NCBI GenBank assembly: GCA_020629935.1
Contig: JAHDCJ010000001.1
Location: 1-54,401 of the forward strand
DNA: 54,401 nucleotides
Direction: 5' to 3'
DNA from: Saprospiraceae bacterium
Lineage (GTDB): Bacteria > Bacteroidota > Bacteroidia > Chitinophagales > Saprospiraceae
Below are positions 25,277 through 34,498 of the stretch, in pieces (position 1 is the first letter of the stretch; every line of letters begins with the position of its first letter). The position numbers and the translations under genes were made by a program. The notes beneath the pieces are model-generated. The model was not told where the DNA came from, ran no database searches, and saw only the letters and a program-made list of their open reading frames with translations.

Positions 25277-28200
25277 TTATTTTGAAACGACTAAAGGAAT
25301 AGTTTCAAATTGATCATTTGCCCAAACACGTATAAAGTAGGTACCTGCAACTAGATCTTTGGTATCCAAGCGATATTCTACCACTGATTGTACACCAAGA
25401 GATTTACTCCAAACAGTTCTTCCTAATATGTCTTGCAGTTCTATTTGTATAGCTTTTGATTGATCTAAAGACATACTCAACACTGTTTGATCTGAAGTTG
25501 GATTTGGATAGAGGTTTAAAGCTTTTAAACCTTCTATTTGTTGTATTGAGGTAATCACAATAATTTCACATAATTGATCTTCACAACCATAAAAATCAGA
25601 GACGGTAACACAATATTGTCCAGTACTTAAACCTGTTAAGTCTTCTGTTGTTGCTCCATTGTCCCAAATAAAAGTGTAAGGAGCCGTACCTTGTGTAATT
25701 GTTAGGTCAATTGCCCCGTCCATAGCCCCTGGAGAAGATTCTTCTAGCAATGTAGAAGACAATCCTAAGGGTCCACAACCAGGTAATACGGTCGCACAAA
25801 TAATTCCTTCGCAATTCGATGCATCAGTTACTGTTACACAATAAGTACCATCTGCCAAGCCAGTTAAATCTTCCGTTGTTGCTCCATTATCCCATAAGTA
25901 AGTAAAAGGAGAAGTACCTGATCCAATCATTAAATCAATCGATCCATCATCTAAATCTGCAGCAGATTCATCATCTACATCGGTAGTTAAATTTAAAATA
26001 GTACATCCCATTAACACTTCTGCAGTTATAGAATCAGTACATCCTAAAATATCAGAGACTACCACAGTGTACATTCCGTCCGCTAAACCTGTGACATCTT
26101 CTGAAGTTGCTCCATTGCTCCAAGTATAGGTAAAAGGTGCTATACCTCCAGTAGTGGTTAAATCAATCATTCCATCATCTAAACCATCTAATGTTTCATC
26201 AGTGGCAACTGTACCTAGCGTAAATGGAGTTGTTCCACAAGGTTCGAAAATTGCTCGTAAGAAATAAGTAAGATTAAAGCCAAAGTCTTCATTATTAGAC
26301 CAAACCCCTGCTCCATTGGGGTTTGCATCCCATGTTACCCATCCTGTTCCAGGAGTAAATATATTTTCCAACGTTGCTAAAGAGATATTTTCTCCAGGCT
26401 CTACCACACCTAAAAAGTAAGTTCCAGGTGTCAATGTAATTGGACCACCATTTATTGGAAGATCTAATAACACCCCATTGGTTTCATCATCTGTAGTAAT
26501 AATATATCCTTCTGTACTCGCAATAATCGCATCAGGAGAACCATCAGGATTTGTGCTATAAACATTGGCATATACAGAGTCTCCAGCGGGAGGTATCACC
26601 AATTGGAATTTTACTGAACTTAATACATCCGTAGCTACTACTTCAAAGTTTTGACCAAGCTCTGCATTATCGTCACCGCCAGTACCAATTCCAAGGCTGG
26701 TTCCTGCAGATAAGTCATTATTATCCCGTGCAAATTCTGTTTGGGTAATAATAATTGGGATACCTGTAATCGTATTATTTGTAAGATCTAAATCATTCGC
26801 TTCGGTTACTGTAATATCCATAAAATAAACCCCTGGTGCTGGAGGCACAAACGCAGTGGTTGGGCTTGTCGAAATAGACATCCCTGGTGCTAAACTCGCA
26901 ATATTATCTGTCCCAGAAAATACCGAAGTCATGGTTCCGTCTACAATATCAAATGTTACATCAATCGGGCCTAAAGCACTTAATCCTGCATTAACAATTG
27001 TAGAATTCAATGCAACATCTGCTTGACGGTAAGGGATCAATGTATATTCTTGTCCACCAGCTAATTCTGCATCAAATGCTAAGGGCAATTTAATTTCAAA
27101 ATCATCAATTCCTACTCCTTCTTGCTGTACTGATCCATCTGAAGAAAACACAAAGCGCAATCGTACATCAGCAACACCAGCTACTCCAGCAAGCACATTT
27201 TCTGCATTTACCCAACCTCCAGTAGCATCATTCCACCATTCATTGGCGGCATCATTATACCAATTTGTTCCAGTTCCTGAAGCACCCACTTTCGTCCATG
27301 TAGTTCCACCATCAATAGATACTTCTAACCAGGCTTCATCAAATCCAACTTCTGTTTCTGTCCATAATGCAAAGCTAATATCTGGATCAGTTGGTACTGC
27401 ACTAAAGTCAAAACAAGGAGAGACTAAATAAGATAACTCACTTGCGTTATAAGGTCCAGTAAGGTTAGTTACAAAGGAAGACATTCCTTCTCCGGCACTA
27501 TTAATAACTGCGCCTGTTGGCGCACCTAAAGCCCAACTACTATTAGTTCCTTCTGTCGTCCAGCTCATCGGCCCTGCTTCCCAGCCCATATTATATGGAA
27601 ATGTATTTACTGTCTCTATTGAAGTTACGACTCTACTTGTCGTATCATTGGTGATATCTCCATCCGTTCCTAAGCTTGTCCATGCTTCAATTTGATATTG
27701 TCCTGCCATACTTAAATCTGCTCCTGTAGCAAAAGCAAAATTAGTGGTTAATCCTGGGTTAATTGTTCCTGTAAAAGTTTCCATCACAGGAGTTCCTCCA
27801 TTGATTTGGTAATATACTGGTATATTTGAAACAGGTGACGAACTTAAACTTTCTATAACGACTGTCACTGTTTCTGTGGCACTTAACCCACACCCATCAT
27901 TGGGTGCTAAGATGGCTGACGCACGTACATCAATAGGAGGCCGATCATATACTCGTACATCATCCAAGGCAATATCTCCTGAAAATCCAACCACAGTAGT
28001 AGCAAGCCAACTCACTTTTACAATTCCAGTGTATCCTGTAAGCGAGATGCTGGCTAATTCCCAAGGATCAGTAGAAACCGTTTGTTGGGCCCCACTCAAC
28101 GTCCAAAGATTGGTCCAAGTAGCACCATCATCTGTTGATATTTCAAAATCCAATGTACCAATATCTGCTCCATTCAAATGATAATAAAAATCAACAAAAG

Positions 28201-30226
28201 GATTTGATAATGTGGTAAGATCCATACACGGTGAAATAATTCGAGCCGTTGAACCATCACAAGGCGAGGATGCTTCTTTAAACAAATACTTTGTGGTATC
28301 TGTTCCTGGGTTATTATCCATAGAAGGGCCAGTTCCTGGGCCTGAAGGTGTATTACCCGAATTGACTCTCCAGTCGTCAGTATCTCCTATATCTTGTGTC
28401 CAGTTATTAGTCACTGCTGCGGAACAATCAAAAGGACAAGGATCAAAGTTGTTTCCACAAAAAGCAAAGGTTTCAAAATTTTCAGAAAATGGGAATGTAG
28501 TGATTGGAGCAATTTTTTCAATCGTTTTAGAAACTAAATCATTAGAAGCATCTCCGTCACCAGGGAATACGACCATTACGTCTAAATTATAAACACCCAA
28601 AGCACTAAAATCTTCTGTAAAAGTAAATACATCTGTTGCTCCTGGTGCCAATGGCCCTGCATAGGTTCCTACAGAAGCAAAACCTCCGCCATTTATTTGG
28701 CTTTGTATATCAATGCTAGAAACAGGTACTCCACTTAAATTTTGAATGGTAACAGTAACCGTTTCTGTTGCGGTTAGTGAACAACCTGAATTTGGACTAT
28801 CAATAGAAATCGTCGCTACATCTGTAGCAGGACGATCATAGATACGAATAGCATCTAAAGAAATATCACTCTCAAATCCTGCACCAGCAATCGCTTCCCA
28901 ACGTAATTGAATAACTCCAGAGTATGCAATAAGACTAGCTTCTACTTGTTGCCAAGGGTCTATGTCTGCTGCTTGAATAGCTCCAGTTTGCGTCCAAATA
29001 TTAGTCCAAGTCAATCCTCCATCTGTAGTTACATCTAAATTGAATGTCCCCATATTAATTCCAAACATATGGGTATAAAATTCTACATAAGGATTTACCA
29101 ATCCTGAAATATCCATACATGGAGAAATAAGTATGCTATTTGCTGCAGCACAACCTGACGCTTCTATAAATAAATATTGCCCTGTGGCTGTACCAGGGTC
29201 ATGATCAATTAATGGTCCTGTTCCAGTTGATGGAGTTCCTCCTATATTTACTCTCCAATCATCTGCATCCATATTATCTTGTAGAAAATCATTAGCTACC
29301 GCAGCAGAACAATCAAATCCACAAGGATCTGTATTTCCACATAAATTCCAAGTTTCAAAATCCTCAACAATAGGGAAAGAAGAGATTAATGGATATTGGT
29401 TGATAAGCAACATACTCGTATCATTTGATGCCATTGCATCACTAGGCAAAGAAGTAAAGGATGCAATGTTATAAGCCCCAACAGTAGATAAATCGGCTGT
29501 TCCAGCAAAGGTATACATCATGGTAGTTCCAGGATTCAGTGTAGCAGTAAAGCTTTCTGTAACCATGCCTCCACCATTTACCATATAACTAATGGGAAAA
29601 TTTGATTGAGCATTAAGACCAAAATTTTCTACTTCTACGGTAATCATTTCCATAGCTGTGAGATCACAGGAAGAACCTCCAACAATACGAACTACTCCTA
29701 CATCATCACTAGGAGGAACCACAAATTCTAAACTCCAACTATTAATCGTTCCTGTATCTCCTCCAGCATCATCACACACCACTAAACTCCAAACTCCATC
29801 CGCATTTTGTCCATTATTCACATCATCTAAATTACCTTGAGGTATAAAGCTACCTGTAAAAGGAGCAATACCATCCTCAATTAAACCATCTGCTCCCATC
29901 ATGTTAAAACAGGTTCCTGTAAAATTATCACCGTCTCCACCCACATTAGCCGCTAGGGCAACAACTGTTCCATCAGGAGCGAGTAAAGAAAGGTCAACAT
30001 CTGCATCCCAAGTGTGTGTAATATCTACACATACATTTTCTAGATTTAATGTAGCTCCAATATTCCCTACTCCAGCTACGGTAATATCCACATTAGATGT
30101 GGTAGGACAAGAGGCATCTGGAATAGGAAAGGCTGCGCCCGAATATGTAAATAATTGGGCTTGCAGTTGTATACTCCCAATCAGGGTAATTCCTATTACC
30201 CAGAGGATAAAGTTTAAGTGCTTCAT
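25277..30226 (-). CDS. Giant T9SS-exported modular adhesin with P-domain, MAM-like and SprB modules
   Basis: A 1649-residue secreted protein. Order: signal peptide (1-23, ending LQAQ); proprotein-convertase P-domain-like module (about 25-170, with HTWDADVDLSLLAPDGT and GVWSLVVCDDAGGDTGTI); CARDB-like Ig modules; two MAM-like/jelly-roll domains (about 279-465 and 577-760, FETWNLCGN and FETFAFCGN, each with DGGLTWTN-type loops); a third jelly-roll (about 874-1045) closely related to those of the neighbouring adhesin (NSSWALGAPTG); a further beta-rich region (about 1047-1330); three SprB repeats (about 1334-1555); a T9SS type A sorting domain (about 1565-1649). No protease catalytic domain accompanies the P-domain. 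It lies 276 nt upstream of the larger adhesin in the same direction, with its own terminator. Confidence 0.85.
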   Translation of the reverse strand: MKHLNFILWVIGITLIGSIQLQAQLFTYSGAAFPIPDASCPTTSNVDITVAGVGNIGATLNLENVCVDITHTWDADVDLSLLAPDGTVVALAANVGGDGDNFTGTCFNMMGADGLIEDGIAPFTGSFIPQGNLDDVNNGQNADGVWSLVVCDDAGGDTGTINSWSLEFVVPPSDDVGVVRIVGGSSCDLTAMEMITVEVENFGLNAQSNFPISYMVNGGGMVTESFTATLNPGTTMMYTFAGTADLSTVGAYNIASFTSLPSDAMASNDTSMLLINQYPLISSFPIVEDFETWNLCGNTDPCGFDCSAAVANDFLQDNMDADDWRVNIGGTPSTGTGPLIDHDPGTATGQYLFIEASGCAAANSILISPCMDISGLVNPYVEFYTHMFGINMGTFNLDVTTDGGLTWTNIWTQTGAIQAADIDPWQQVEASLIAYSGVIQLRWEAIAGAGFESDISLDAIRIYDRPATDVATISIDSPNSGCSLTATETVTVTIQNLSGVPVSSIDIQSQINGGGFASVGTYAGPLAPGATDVFTFTEDFSALGVYNLDVMVVFPGDGDASNDLVSKTIEKIAPITTFPFSENFETFAFCGNNFDPCPFDCSAAVTNNWTQDIGDTDDWRVNSGNTPSGPGTGPSMDNNPGTDTTKYLFKEASSPCDGSTARIISPCMDLTTLSNPFVDFYYHLNGADIGTLDFEISTDDGATWTNLWTLSGAQQTVSTDPWELASISLTGYTGIVKVSWLATTVVGFSGDIALDDVRVYDRPPIDVRASAILAPNDGCGLSATETVTVVIESLSSSPVSNIPVYYQINGGTPVMETFTGTINPGLTTNFAFATGADLSMAGQYQIEAWTSLGTDGDITNDTTSRVVTSIETVNTFPYNMGWEAGPMSWTTEGTNSSWALGAPTGAVINSAGEGMSSFVTNLTGPYNASELSYLVSPCFDFSAVPTDPDISFALWTETEVGFDEAWLEVSIDGGTTWTKVGASGTGTNWYNDAANEWWNDATGGWVNAENVLAGVAGVADVRLRFVFSSDGSVQQEGVGIDDFEIKLPLAFDAELAGGQEYTLIPYRQADVALNSTIVNAGLSALGPIDVTFDIVDGTMTSVFSGTDNIASLAPGMSISTSPTTAFVPPAPGVYFMDITVTEANDLDLTNNTITGIPIIITQTEFARDNNDLSAGTSLGIGTGGDDNAELGQNFEVVATDVLSSVKFQLVIPPAGDSVYANVYSTNPDGSPDAIIASTEGYIITTDDETNGVLLDLPINGGPITLTPGTYFLGVVEPGENISLATLENIFTPGTGWVTWDANPNGAGVWSNNEDFGFNLTYFLRAIFEPCGTTPFTLGTVATDETLDGLDDGMIDLTTTGGIAPFTYTWSNGATSEDVTGLADGMYTVVVSDILGCTDSITAEVLMGCTILNLTTDVDDESAADLDDGSIDLMIGSGTSPFTYLWDNGATTEDLTGLADGTYCVTVTDASNCEGIICATVLPGCGPLGLSSTLLEESSPGAMDGAIDLTITQGTAPYTFIWDNGATTEDLTGLSTGQYCVTVSDFYGCEDQLCEIIVITSIQQIEGLKALNLYPNPTSDQTVLSMSLDQSKAIQIELQDILGRTVWSKSLGVQSVVEYRLDTKDLVAGTYFIRVWANDQFETIPLVVSK

Positions 30227-30269
30227 AATTTAGTCAATTTAGTGTTTTTTCGATTTAAGGATTAAATTA

Positions 30270-30297
30270 ACCAAATATTTTTCCGCGACCAAATATT
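30270..30297. repeat. Short direct repeats upstream of the 1649-residue adhesin
   Basis: ACCAAATATT occurs at 30270-30279 and 30288-30297, 18 bp apart, 44-71 bp before the adhesin ATG. Spacing does not fit -33/-7 elements, so a binding site for a regulator is possible. The remainder of this divergent gap shows only AT-rich sequence and the aroF promoter. Confidence 0.3.
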
Positions 30298-30371
30298 CAC
30301 TTTTATTTTATTATTATAAAATACATATCAAAAACATATTTTCCTTTTTCTTATAGAATTGGTGCATTAAA

Positions 30372-30402
30372 TTGCTTTGTTAATTCCTTTACATTATCTT
30401 TC
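30372..30402 (+). promoter_or_regulatory. Promoter of the DAHP synthase gene
   Basis: TTGC (30372-30375), 19 nt, TATCTTTC (30395-30402), 41 nt before the ATG. Confidence 0.45.
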
Positions 30403-30443
30403 GGATTCTTAAACACGAATCCCAACATTTAGAAATTCATCTT

Positions 30444-31454
30444 ATGATCATTCAACTCATTGAAGAAATATCTACTACTCAAAAAGAACATATTGTCCAT
30501 AAGGTGGAATCTTTAGGTTACCAACTTTCTGAAGTGACTACCCAAAAAGGTCATTATCTAATTGCTGTCGGTAAAAAAGATTTTGATATACGATCTGTTG
30601 GTCGTTTAGATGGGGTAAAAGATATTCATTGGGTCTCTGATGGATATAAATTAGTATCTAAAAAATGGAAGGTAGGCAAAACAGCTATTGACCTTGGGGA
30701 TGGTATTCAAATTGGCGATGGGAGCTTAGCCATGATGGCTGGGCCATGCTCTATAGAAAGCGAAGCACAAATAAAAAGTACGATCCAGCATCTTTTAGAA
30801 AATAATATTCGAATCATGCGAGGTGGTGTTTACAAACCTAGAAGTTCTCCTTACGCCTTTAGAGGTTTGGGGATTGATGGTTTAAAAATGTGGTATGAAT
30901 TAGCCAAAGCCAATGGATTGAAAATTATTACTGAAGTCATGCAAGTTTCTCAAATTGATGCGATGCTTCCTTATGTAGATGTTTTTCAAGTGGGTGCTCG
31001 GAACATGCAGAATTTTAACCTCTTAGATGCTTTAGGTGCGGTAGACAAGCCAGTAATGATTAAACGTGCGATGTCTGGTACCATTGATGAATTATTACAA
31101 TGCGCCGAATATGTTTTTTCCGGAGGAAATGAAAAAATAATACTCTGTGAACGGGGTATTCGTACCTATGAAAAAGCTTATCGTAATACATTCGATTTGA
31201 ATGCTATTCCTATACTAAAAGAAAAAACGCATTTACCTGTCGTAGCCGACCCTTCACATGGTATTGGTCTTCGAGATTATGTAGAAGACATGGCATTGGC
31301 ATCTATTATGGCAGGAGCAGATGGAGTGATTTATGAAACCCACCAAACGCCAGAAAAAGCTTTTTCTGATGGACAACAAACATTGAATTTTGAAGAATCT
31401 GCTAACCTTATTAACAAAATGAAACTCACGAGTAATCTTCGTGCTAGTTTTTAA
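30444..31454 (+). CDS. aroF: 3-deoxy-7-phosphoheptulonate synthase (DAHP synthase)
   Basis: It condenses phosphoenolpyruvate with erythrose 4-phosphate, the entry step of the shikimate pathway. The 336-residue protein has an N-terminal ferredoxin-like regulatory domain (about 1-75), like the Thermotoga type I beta enzyme, followed by the TIM-barrel with MAGPCSIESE (98-107; metal-ligand C102), GGVYKPRSSPYAFRGLG and VVADPSHGIG. The N-terminal domain suggests feedback control by aromatic end products. It is followed after 15 nt by the gamma carbonic anhydrase gene, probably in one transcript. Confidence 0.92.
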   Translation: MIIQLIEEISTTQKEHIVHKVESLGYQLSEVTTQKGHYLIAVGKKDFDIRSVGRLDGVKDIHWVSDGYKLVSKKWKVGKTAIDLGDGIQIGDGSLAMMAGPCSIESEAQIKSTIQHLLENNIRIMRGGVYKPRSSPYAFRGLGIDGLKMWYELAKANGLKIITEVMQVSQIDAMLPYVDVFQVGARNMQNFNLLDALGAVDKPVMIKRAMSGTIDELLQCAEYVFSGGNEKIILCERGIRTYEKAYRNTFDLNAIPILKEKTHLPVVADPSHGIGLRDYVEDMALASIMAGADGVIYETHQTPEKAFSDGQQTLNFEESANLINKMKLTSNLRASF

Positions 31455-31469
31455 ATTTATCGTCTTTTT

Positions 31470-31985
31470 ATGGCATTAATAAAAAAGGTTAGAGGGCATT
31501 ATCCTCAATTTGGACAAGATTGTTATTTAGCAGAAAATGCGACTATTATCGGAGATGTTGTGATGGGAGATGAATGCAGCATTTGGTTTAATGCCGTAAT
31601 TCGAGGAGATGTGAATTCCATTCGAATGGGTAACCGTGTCAATATCCAAGACGGCGCAATGGTGCATTGCACTTTTGAACAATCAGCCACTCATATTGGT
31701 CATCAAGTCTCCATTGGTCATCATGCCATTATTCATGGTTGTACTATAAAAGATCATGTCTTAGTTGGTATGGGCGCCATTATTATGGATCATGCGATCA
31801 TTGAATCCAATGTCTTAGTTGCAGCAGGTGCATTAGTATTAGAAAATATGCATTTAGAATCTGGATTTATTTATGGTGGAAGTCCTGCTCGAAAACTAAA
31901 ACCATTAGGTGAAAGTTTGGCCAATGGAATGATTGAAAAAATCGCTAGCAACTATGTAAAATACGCGAGTTGGTATAAGGAATAA
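31470..31985 (+). CDS. Gamma carbonic anhydrase family protein
   Basis: A 171-residue left-handed beta-helix trimer of hexapeptide repeats (for example IIGDVVMGDECSIWFNAVIRGD). The three zinc histidines of the family can be placed at H66 (VHC), H84 or H85 and H89 (IGHHAIIHGC). It may have carbonic anhydrase activity or only bind metal, as in YrdA/PaaY-type proteins. The start is 15 nt after the DAHP synthase gene. Confidence 0.85.
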   Translation: MALIKKVRGHYPQFGQDCYLAENATIIGDVVMGDECSIWFNAVIRGDVNSIRMGNRVNIQDGAMVHCTFEQSATHIGHQVSIGHHAIIHGCTIKDHVLVGMGAIIMDHAIIESNVLVAAGALVLENMHLESGFIYGGSPARKLKPLGESLANGMIEKIASNYVKYASWYKE

Positions 31986-32083
31986 GTGCGCAAAAGATTA
32001 AATCATCAAAAAAGCGACCGTTCGTAGTGAAAAAAAAATCATTGATCTAAGTTTTGAATCATGAGCAACTGAAATTTCATATA

Positions 32084-32097
32084 TTGAACTTGTTCAA
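32084..32097. promoter_or_regulatory. Palindrome upstream of the DUF456 gene
   Basis: TTGAAC-tt-GTTCAA, a perfect 6+6 inverted repeat, ends 12 nt before the ATG. It may be an operator or a small hairpin in the 5' leader. Confidence 0.3.
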
Positions 32098-32109
32098 AAA
32101 AACATATCA

Positions 32110-32622
32110 ATGACTGTCTTTCTTATTGTTCTTGCTATCCTTTTAATTGCCTTAGGCATTATTGGTTGCATTGTCCCTGGTCTACCTGGCCCCTTACTTT
32201 CATGGTTCGCTGTTTTAGCCTATTACTTCACCGATGCCACCAATAATTTCAGTTTAACATGGTTGATTATTTGGGGTGTGATCGCTGTTTTTGGCTTATT
32301 AGCTGATTTTATTGTTCCAGCAGCAGCTACTAAAAAGTTTGGTGGAACAAAAGGTGGAATTTGGGGCGGTATTATTGGTACATTTATAGGTTTATCTTTT
32401 CCTCCTTTTGGTCTAGTACTTGGACCATTACTCGGTGCAATATTAGGTGATTTAATCGCTGGGAAAGCGATCATGTCTGCCGTAAAATCTGGTTTTGGCA
32501 ATTTTATTGGCTTTGTAATAGGCACCATTTTAAAACTACTTGTAGCCATAATTATAGGCTTTGCGGTCGCTACCAAAATTGTAGTCTTTGCAGGTGGAGG
32601 TCTATTTAGTTGGATTTTTTAA
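32110..32622 (+). CDS. DUF456 family membrane protein
   Basis: A 170-residue inner-membrane protein with about four hydrophobic segments (4-20, 27-42, 48-70, 135-160) and a glycine-rich middle (GTKGGIWGGIIGTFIGL and GPLLGAILGDLIAG, about 83-115), the hallmark of DUF456 proteins. The function is unknown. It converges on the guanylyltransferase gene with a 9-nt gap. Confidence 0.82.
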   Translation: MTVFLIVLAILLIALGIIGCIVPGLPGPLLSWFAVLAYYFTDATNNFSLTWLIIWGVIAVFGLLADFIVPAAATKKFGGTKGGIWGGIIGTFIGLSFPPFGLVLGPLLGAILGDLIAGKAIMSAVKSGFGNFIGFVIGTILKLLVAIIIGFAVATKIVVFAGGGLFSWIF

Positions 32623-32631
32623 GCCTAAAAA

Positions 32632-33714
32632 TTAAACATATTTTTTATCTACTTTCTCTGCTACTTGTTGTCGAATAGCTTTCACCTCTTGTTCCTTTGA
32701 TTTAGGATAAATAAGTAATACATCTTTCTCATCTACAATAATAAAATCTTCTAATCCTCCTACCACAACTAGTTTATCTTCATAACTACGAACCAAGCAA
32801 TTTTTAGTATCTTTCAATATAGCTTGTGAAGCAAGAACCGTGTTCCCATCTGCATCTTTTTTATCGGATTCTATATGTAAGGAATTCCATGTTCCTAAAT
32901 CTGACCAACCAAATTCTGAGGGTATAGTATACACATTTTTCGAAGGTTCTAAAATCGCATAATCAATAGAAATATTCGGCGATTTAGGGTACTCACGTTT
33001 AATAACCGCATCTTCTGCATAAGTATTAAAATCCGCTGCAATATCATTAAACAAAGTATAAATCTCAGGAACATGGCGCTCAAATGCCTCGATAATTCTT
33101 TGCGTATGCCAAATGAAAATGCCCGCATTCCACAAATACTCTCCACTATCTACAAAATCCTTAGCTCGAGTTATATCTGGTTTTTCCGTAAATTGTTTTA
33201 CTTTATGAATACCATCCGTTCCTTCTTTTTCATAGTGAATATAACCATATCCTGTATCTGGTCGACTAGGCTGCATTCCCAAAGTAACCAATGCATCTGT
33301 TTGATCTGCAAAAGCAAATGCTTGAGTTATCTTCTCTAAAAAATGATCTTCTTGAAGAATTACATGATCCGAAGGTGCCATAACAAAACTAGCTTCTGGG
33401 TCTATTGCTCTAAGTTTAAACGCAGTATAAGCGACACTTGGCGCGGTATTATTACGACTTGGTTCACAAAGGATTTGATTATAGGTTAATTCTGGAATAT
33501 GCTCCTTAACCAACTCTTTATACATCTCATTGGTAACTACAAAAATATTTTCTGCGGGGATAATTTTGGCAAAACGTTCATACGTTAATCGAATTAATGA
33601 TTTCCCAACACCTAAAATATCTAAAAATTGTTTAGGTCTTTCTTCTCGACTTCCTGGCCAAAAACGACTTCCTACGCCTCCAGCCATAATAGCTACAAAA
33701 TGATGCTCATGCAT
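32632..33714 (-). CDS. manC: Mannose-1-phosphate guanylyltransferase
   Basis: It makes GDP-mannose from GTP and mannose 1-phosphate for glycan synthesis. The 360-residue protein has the nucleotidyltransferase signature AGGVGSRFWPGSREERPKQF (11-30), the EPSRNNTAPSVAYTA stretch, the APSDHVI metal/substrate site and FVEKPD-like QFTEKPD. The C-terminal isomerase domain of bifunctional ManC/AlgA proteins is absent, so it is the short, single-activity form. The gene symbol follows common usage for this activity. Confidence 0.9.
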   Translation of the reverse strand: MHEHHFVAIMAGGVGSRFWPGSREERPKQFLDILGVGKSLIRLTYERFAKIIPAENIFVVTNEMYKELVKEHIPELTYNQILCEPSRNNTAPSVAYTAFKLRAIDPEASFVMAPSDHVILQEDHFLEKITQAFAFADQTDALVTLGMQPSRPDTGYGYIHYEKEGTDGIHKVKQFTEKPDITRAKDFVDSGEYLWNAGIFIWHTQRIIEAFERHVPEIYTLFNDIAADFNTYAEDAVIKREYPKSPNISIDYAILEPSKNVYTIPSEFGWSDLGTWNSLHIESDKKDADGNTVLASQAILKDTKNCLVRSYEDKLVVVGGLEDFIIVDEKDVLLIYPKSKEQEVKAIRQQVAEKVDKKYV

Positions 33715-33819
33715 GTGATTTCAATTTTAAATTTACCACGAAGATCAAATACTTTTTTTATTAAAAAAAATAATTCAACCTTCAATTCTTATTTTTTCAA
33801 AGAAGTTGCGTTAAAATAT

Positions 33820-33827
33820 TAAATTTG
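33820..33827 (+). promoter_or_regulatory. -7 promoter element of recR (near-leaderless)
   Basis: TAAATTTG, a perfect TAnnTTTG, ends 6 nt before the recR ATG. The -33 element is weak. Confidence 0.5.
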
Positions 33828-33833
33828 TACCTC

Positions 33834-34460
33834 ATGAATTTTCCGTCCAAATTAATCGAAGATGCCGTAACGGCTTTCTCACAACTTCCAGGTGTGGGTA
33901 AAAAAACAGCATTAAGGCTTGTATTGCATATGCTTCAAGAACCTGTTGAAATCAGTGAACAGTTTGCTGATGCTATTGTTGACATGCGTAAAAAAATAAA
34001 ATTTTGTGCGCATTGTCATAATGTTTCTGATGATACAATCTGTAGCATTTGCTCAGGAAGCGGAAGAGATAAAACGACCGTTTGTGTAGTAGAATCTATC
34101 CGAGATATTATGGCCATTGAAAACACTAATCAATATAAAGGTCTTTATCATGTGCTCGGTGGAGTGATTTCTCCTATTGAAGGAGTTAGTCCTAAAGATT
34201 TAAATATTGATACCTTTATCCAACGAATCCCTAAAGAAGGCATTAAGGAAATTATTATGGCTTTGAGTCCTACTATTGAAGGAGATACAACCATCTTTTA
34301 CCTCTCCAGACAATTAAAAGATCAAGATGTAAAAATCACTACACTTGCTCGCGGTATTTCCTTTGGAGGTGAACTTGAATATGCCGACGAAATGACACTA
34401 GGTCGTTCAATAATGACTCGACGACTTTATGACAATGACATCAATAAATCTCAAGGATAA
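33834..34460 (+). CDS. recR: Recombination mediator RecR
   Basis: RecR forms a DNA-clamp ring and, with RecO/RecF, helps load RecA at gaps. From the ATG at 33834 the product has 208 residues, standard for the family. Visible are the helix-hairpin-helix (LPGVGKKTALRL, 18-29), the C4 zinc finger (C58, C61, C70, C73) and the Toprim domain (VCVVESIRDIMAIE, 83-96; YHVLGG, 105-110). An upstream in-frame TTG at 33825 lies inside the promoter and is rejected. It heads a plus-strand run with the GT2 fusion, the M20 gene and truA. Confidence 0.93.
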   Translation: MNFPSKLIEDAVTAFSQLPGVGKKTALRLVLHMLQEPVEISEQFADAIVDMRKKIKFCAHCHNVSDDTICSICSGSGRDKTTVCVVESIRDIMAIENTNQYKGLYHVLGGVISPIEGVSPKDLNIDTFIQRIPKEGIKEIIMALSPTIEGDTTIFYLSRQLKDQDVKITTLARGISFGGELEYADEMTLGRSIMTRRLYDNDINKSQG

Positions 34461-34498
34461 TATGAAGCACGTCCTTATGTCCGAATCTATATGATCCC

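Noticed and set aside
27876..28592. Long plus-strand open frames opposite the 1649-residue adhesin
   Set aside because: They lie antisense to a gene with clear domains and signal peptide; their translations are low-complexity and have no starts or promoters of their own. The same holds for frames at 22944-23246, 23907-24236 and 29901-30233.
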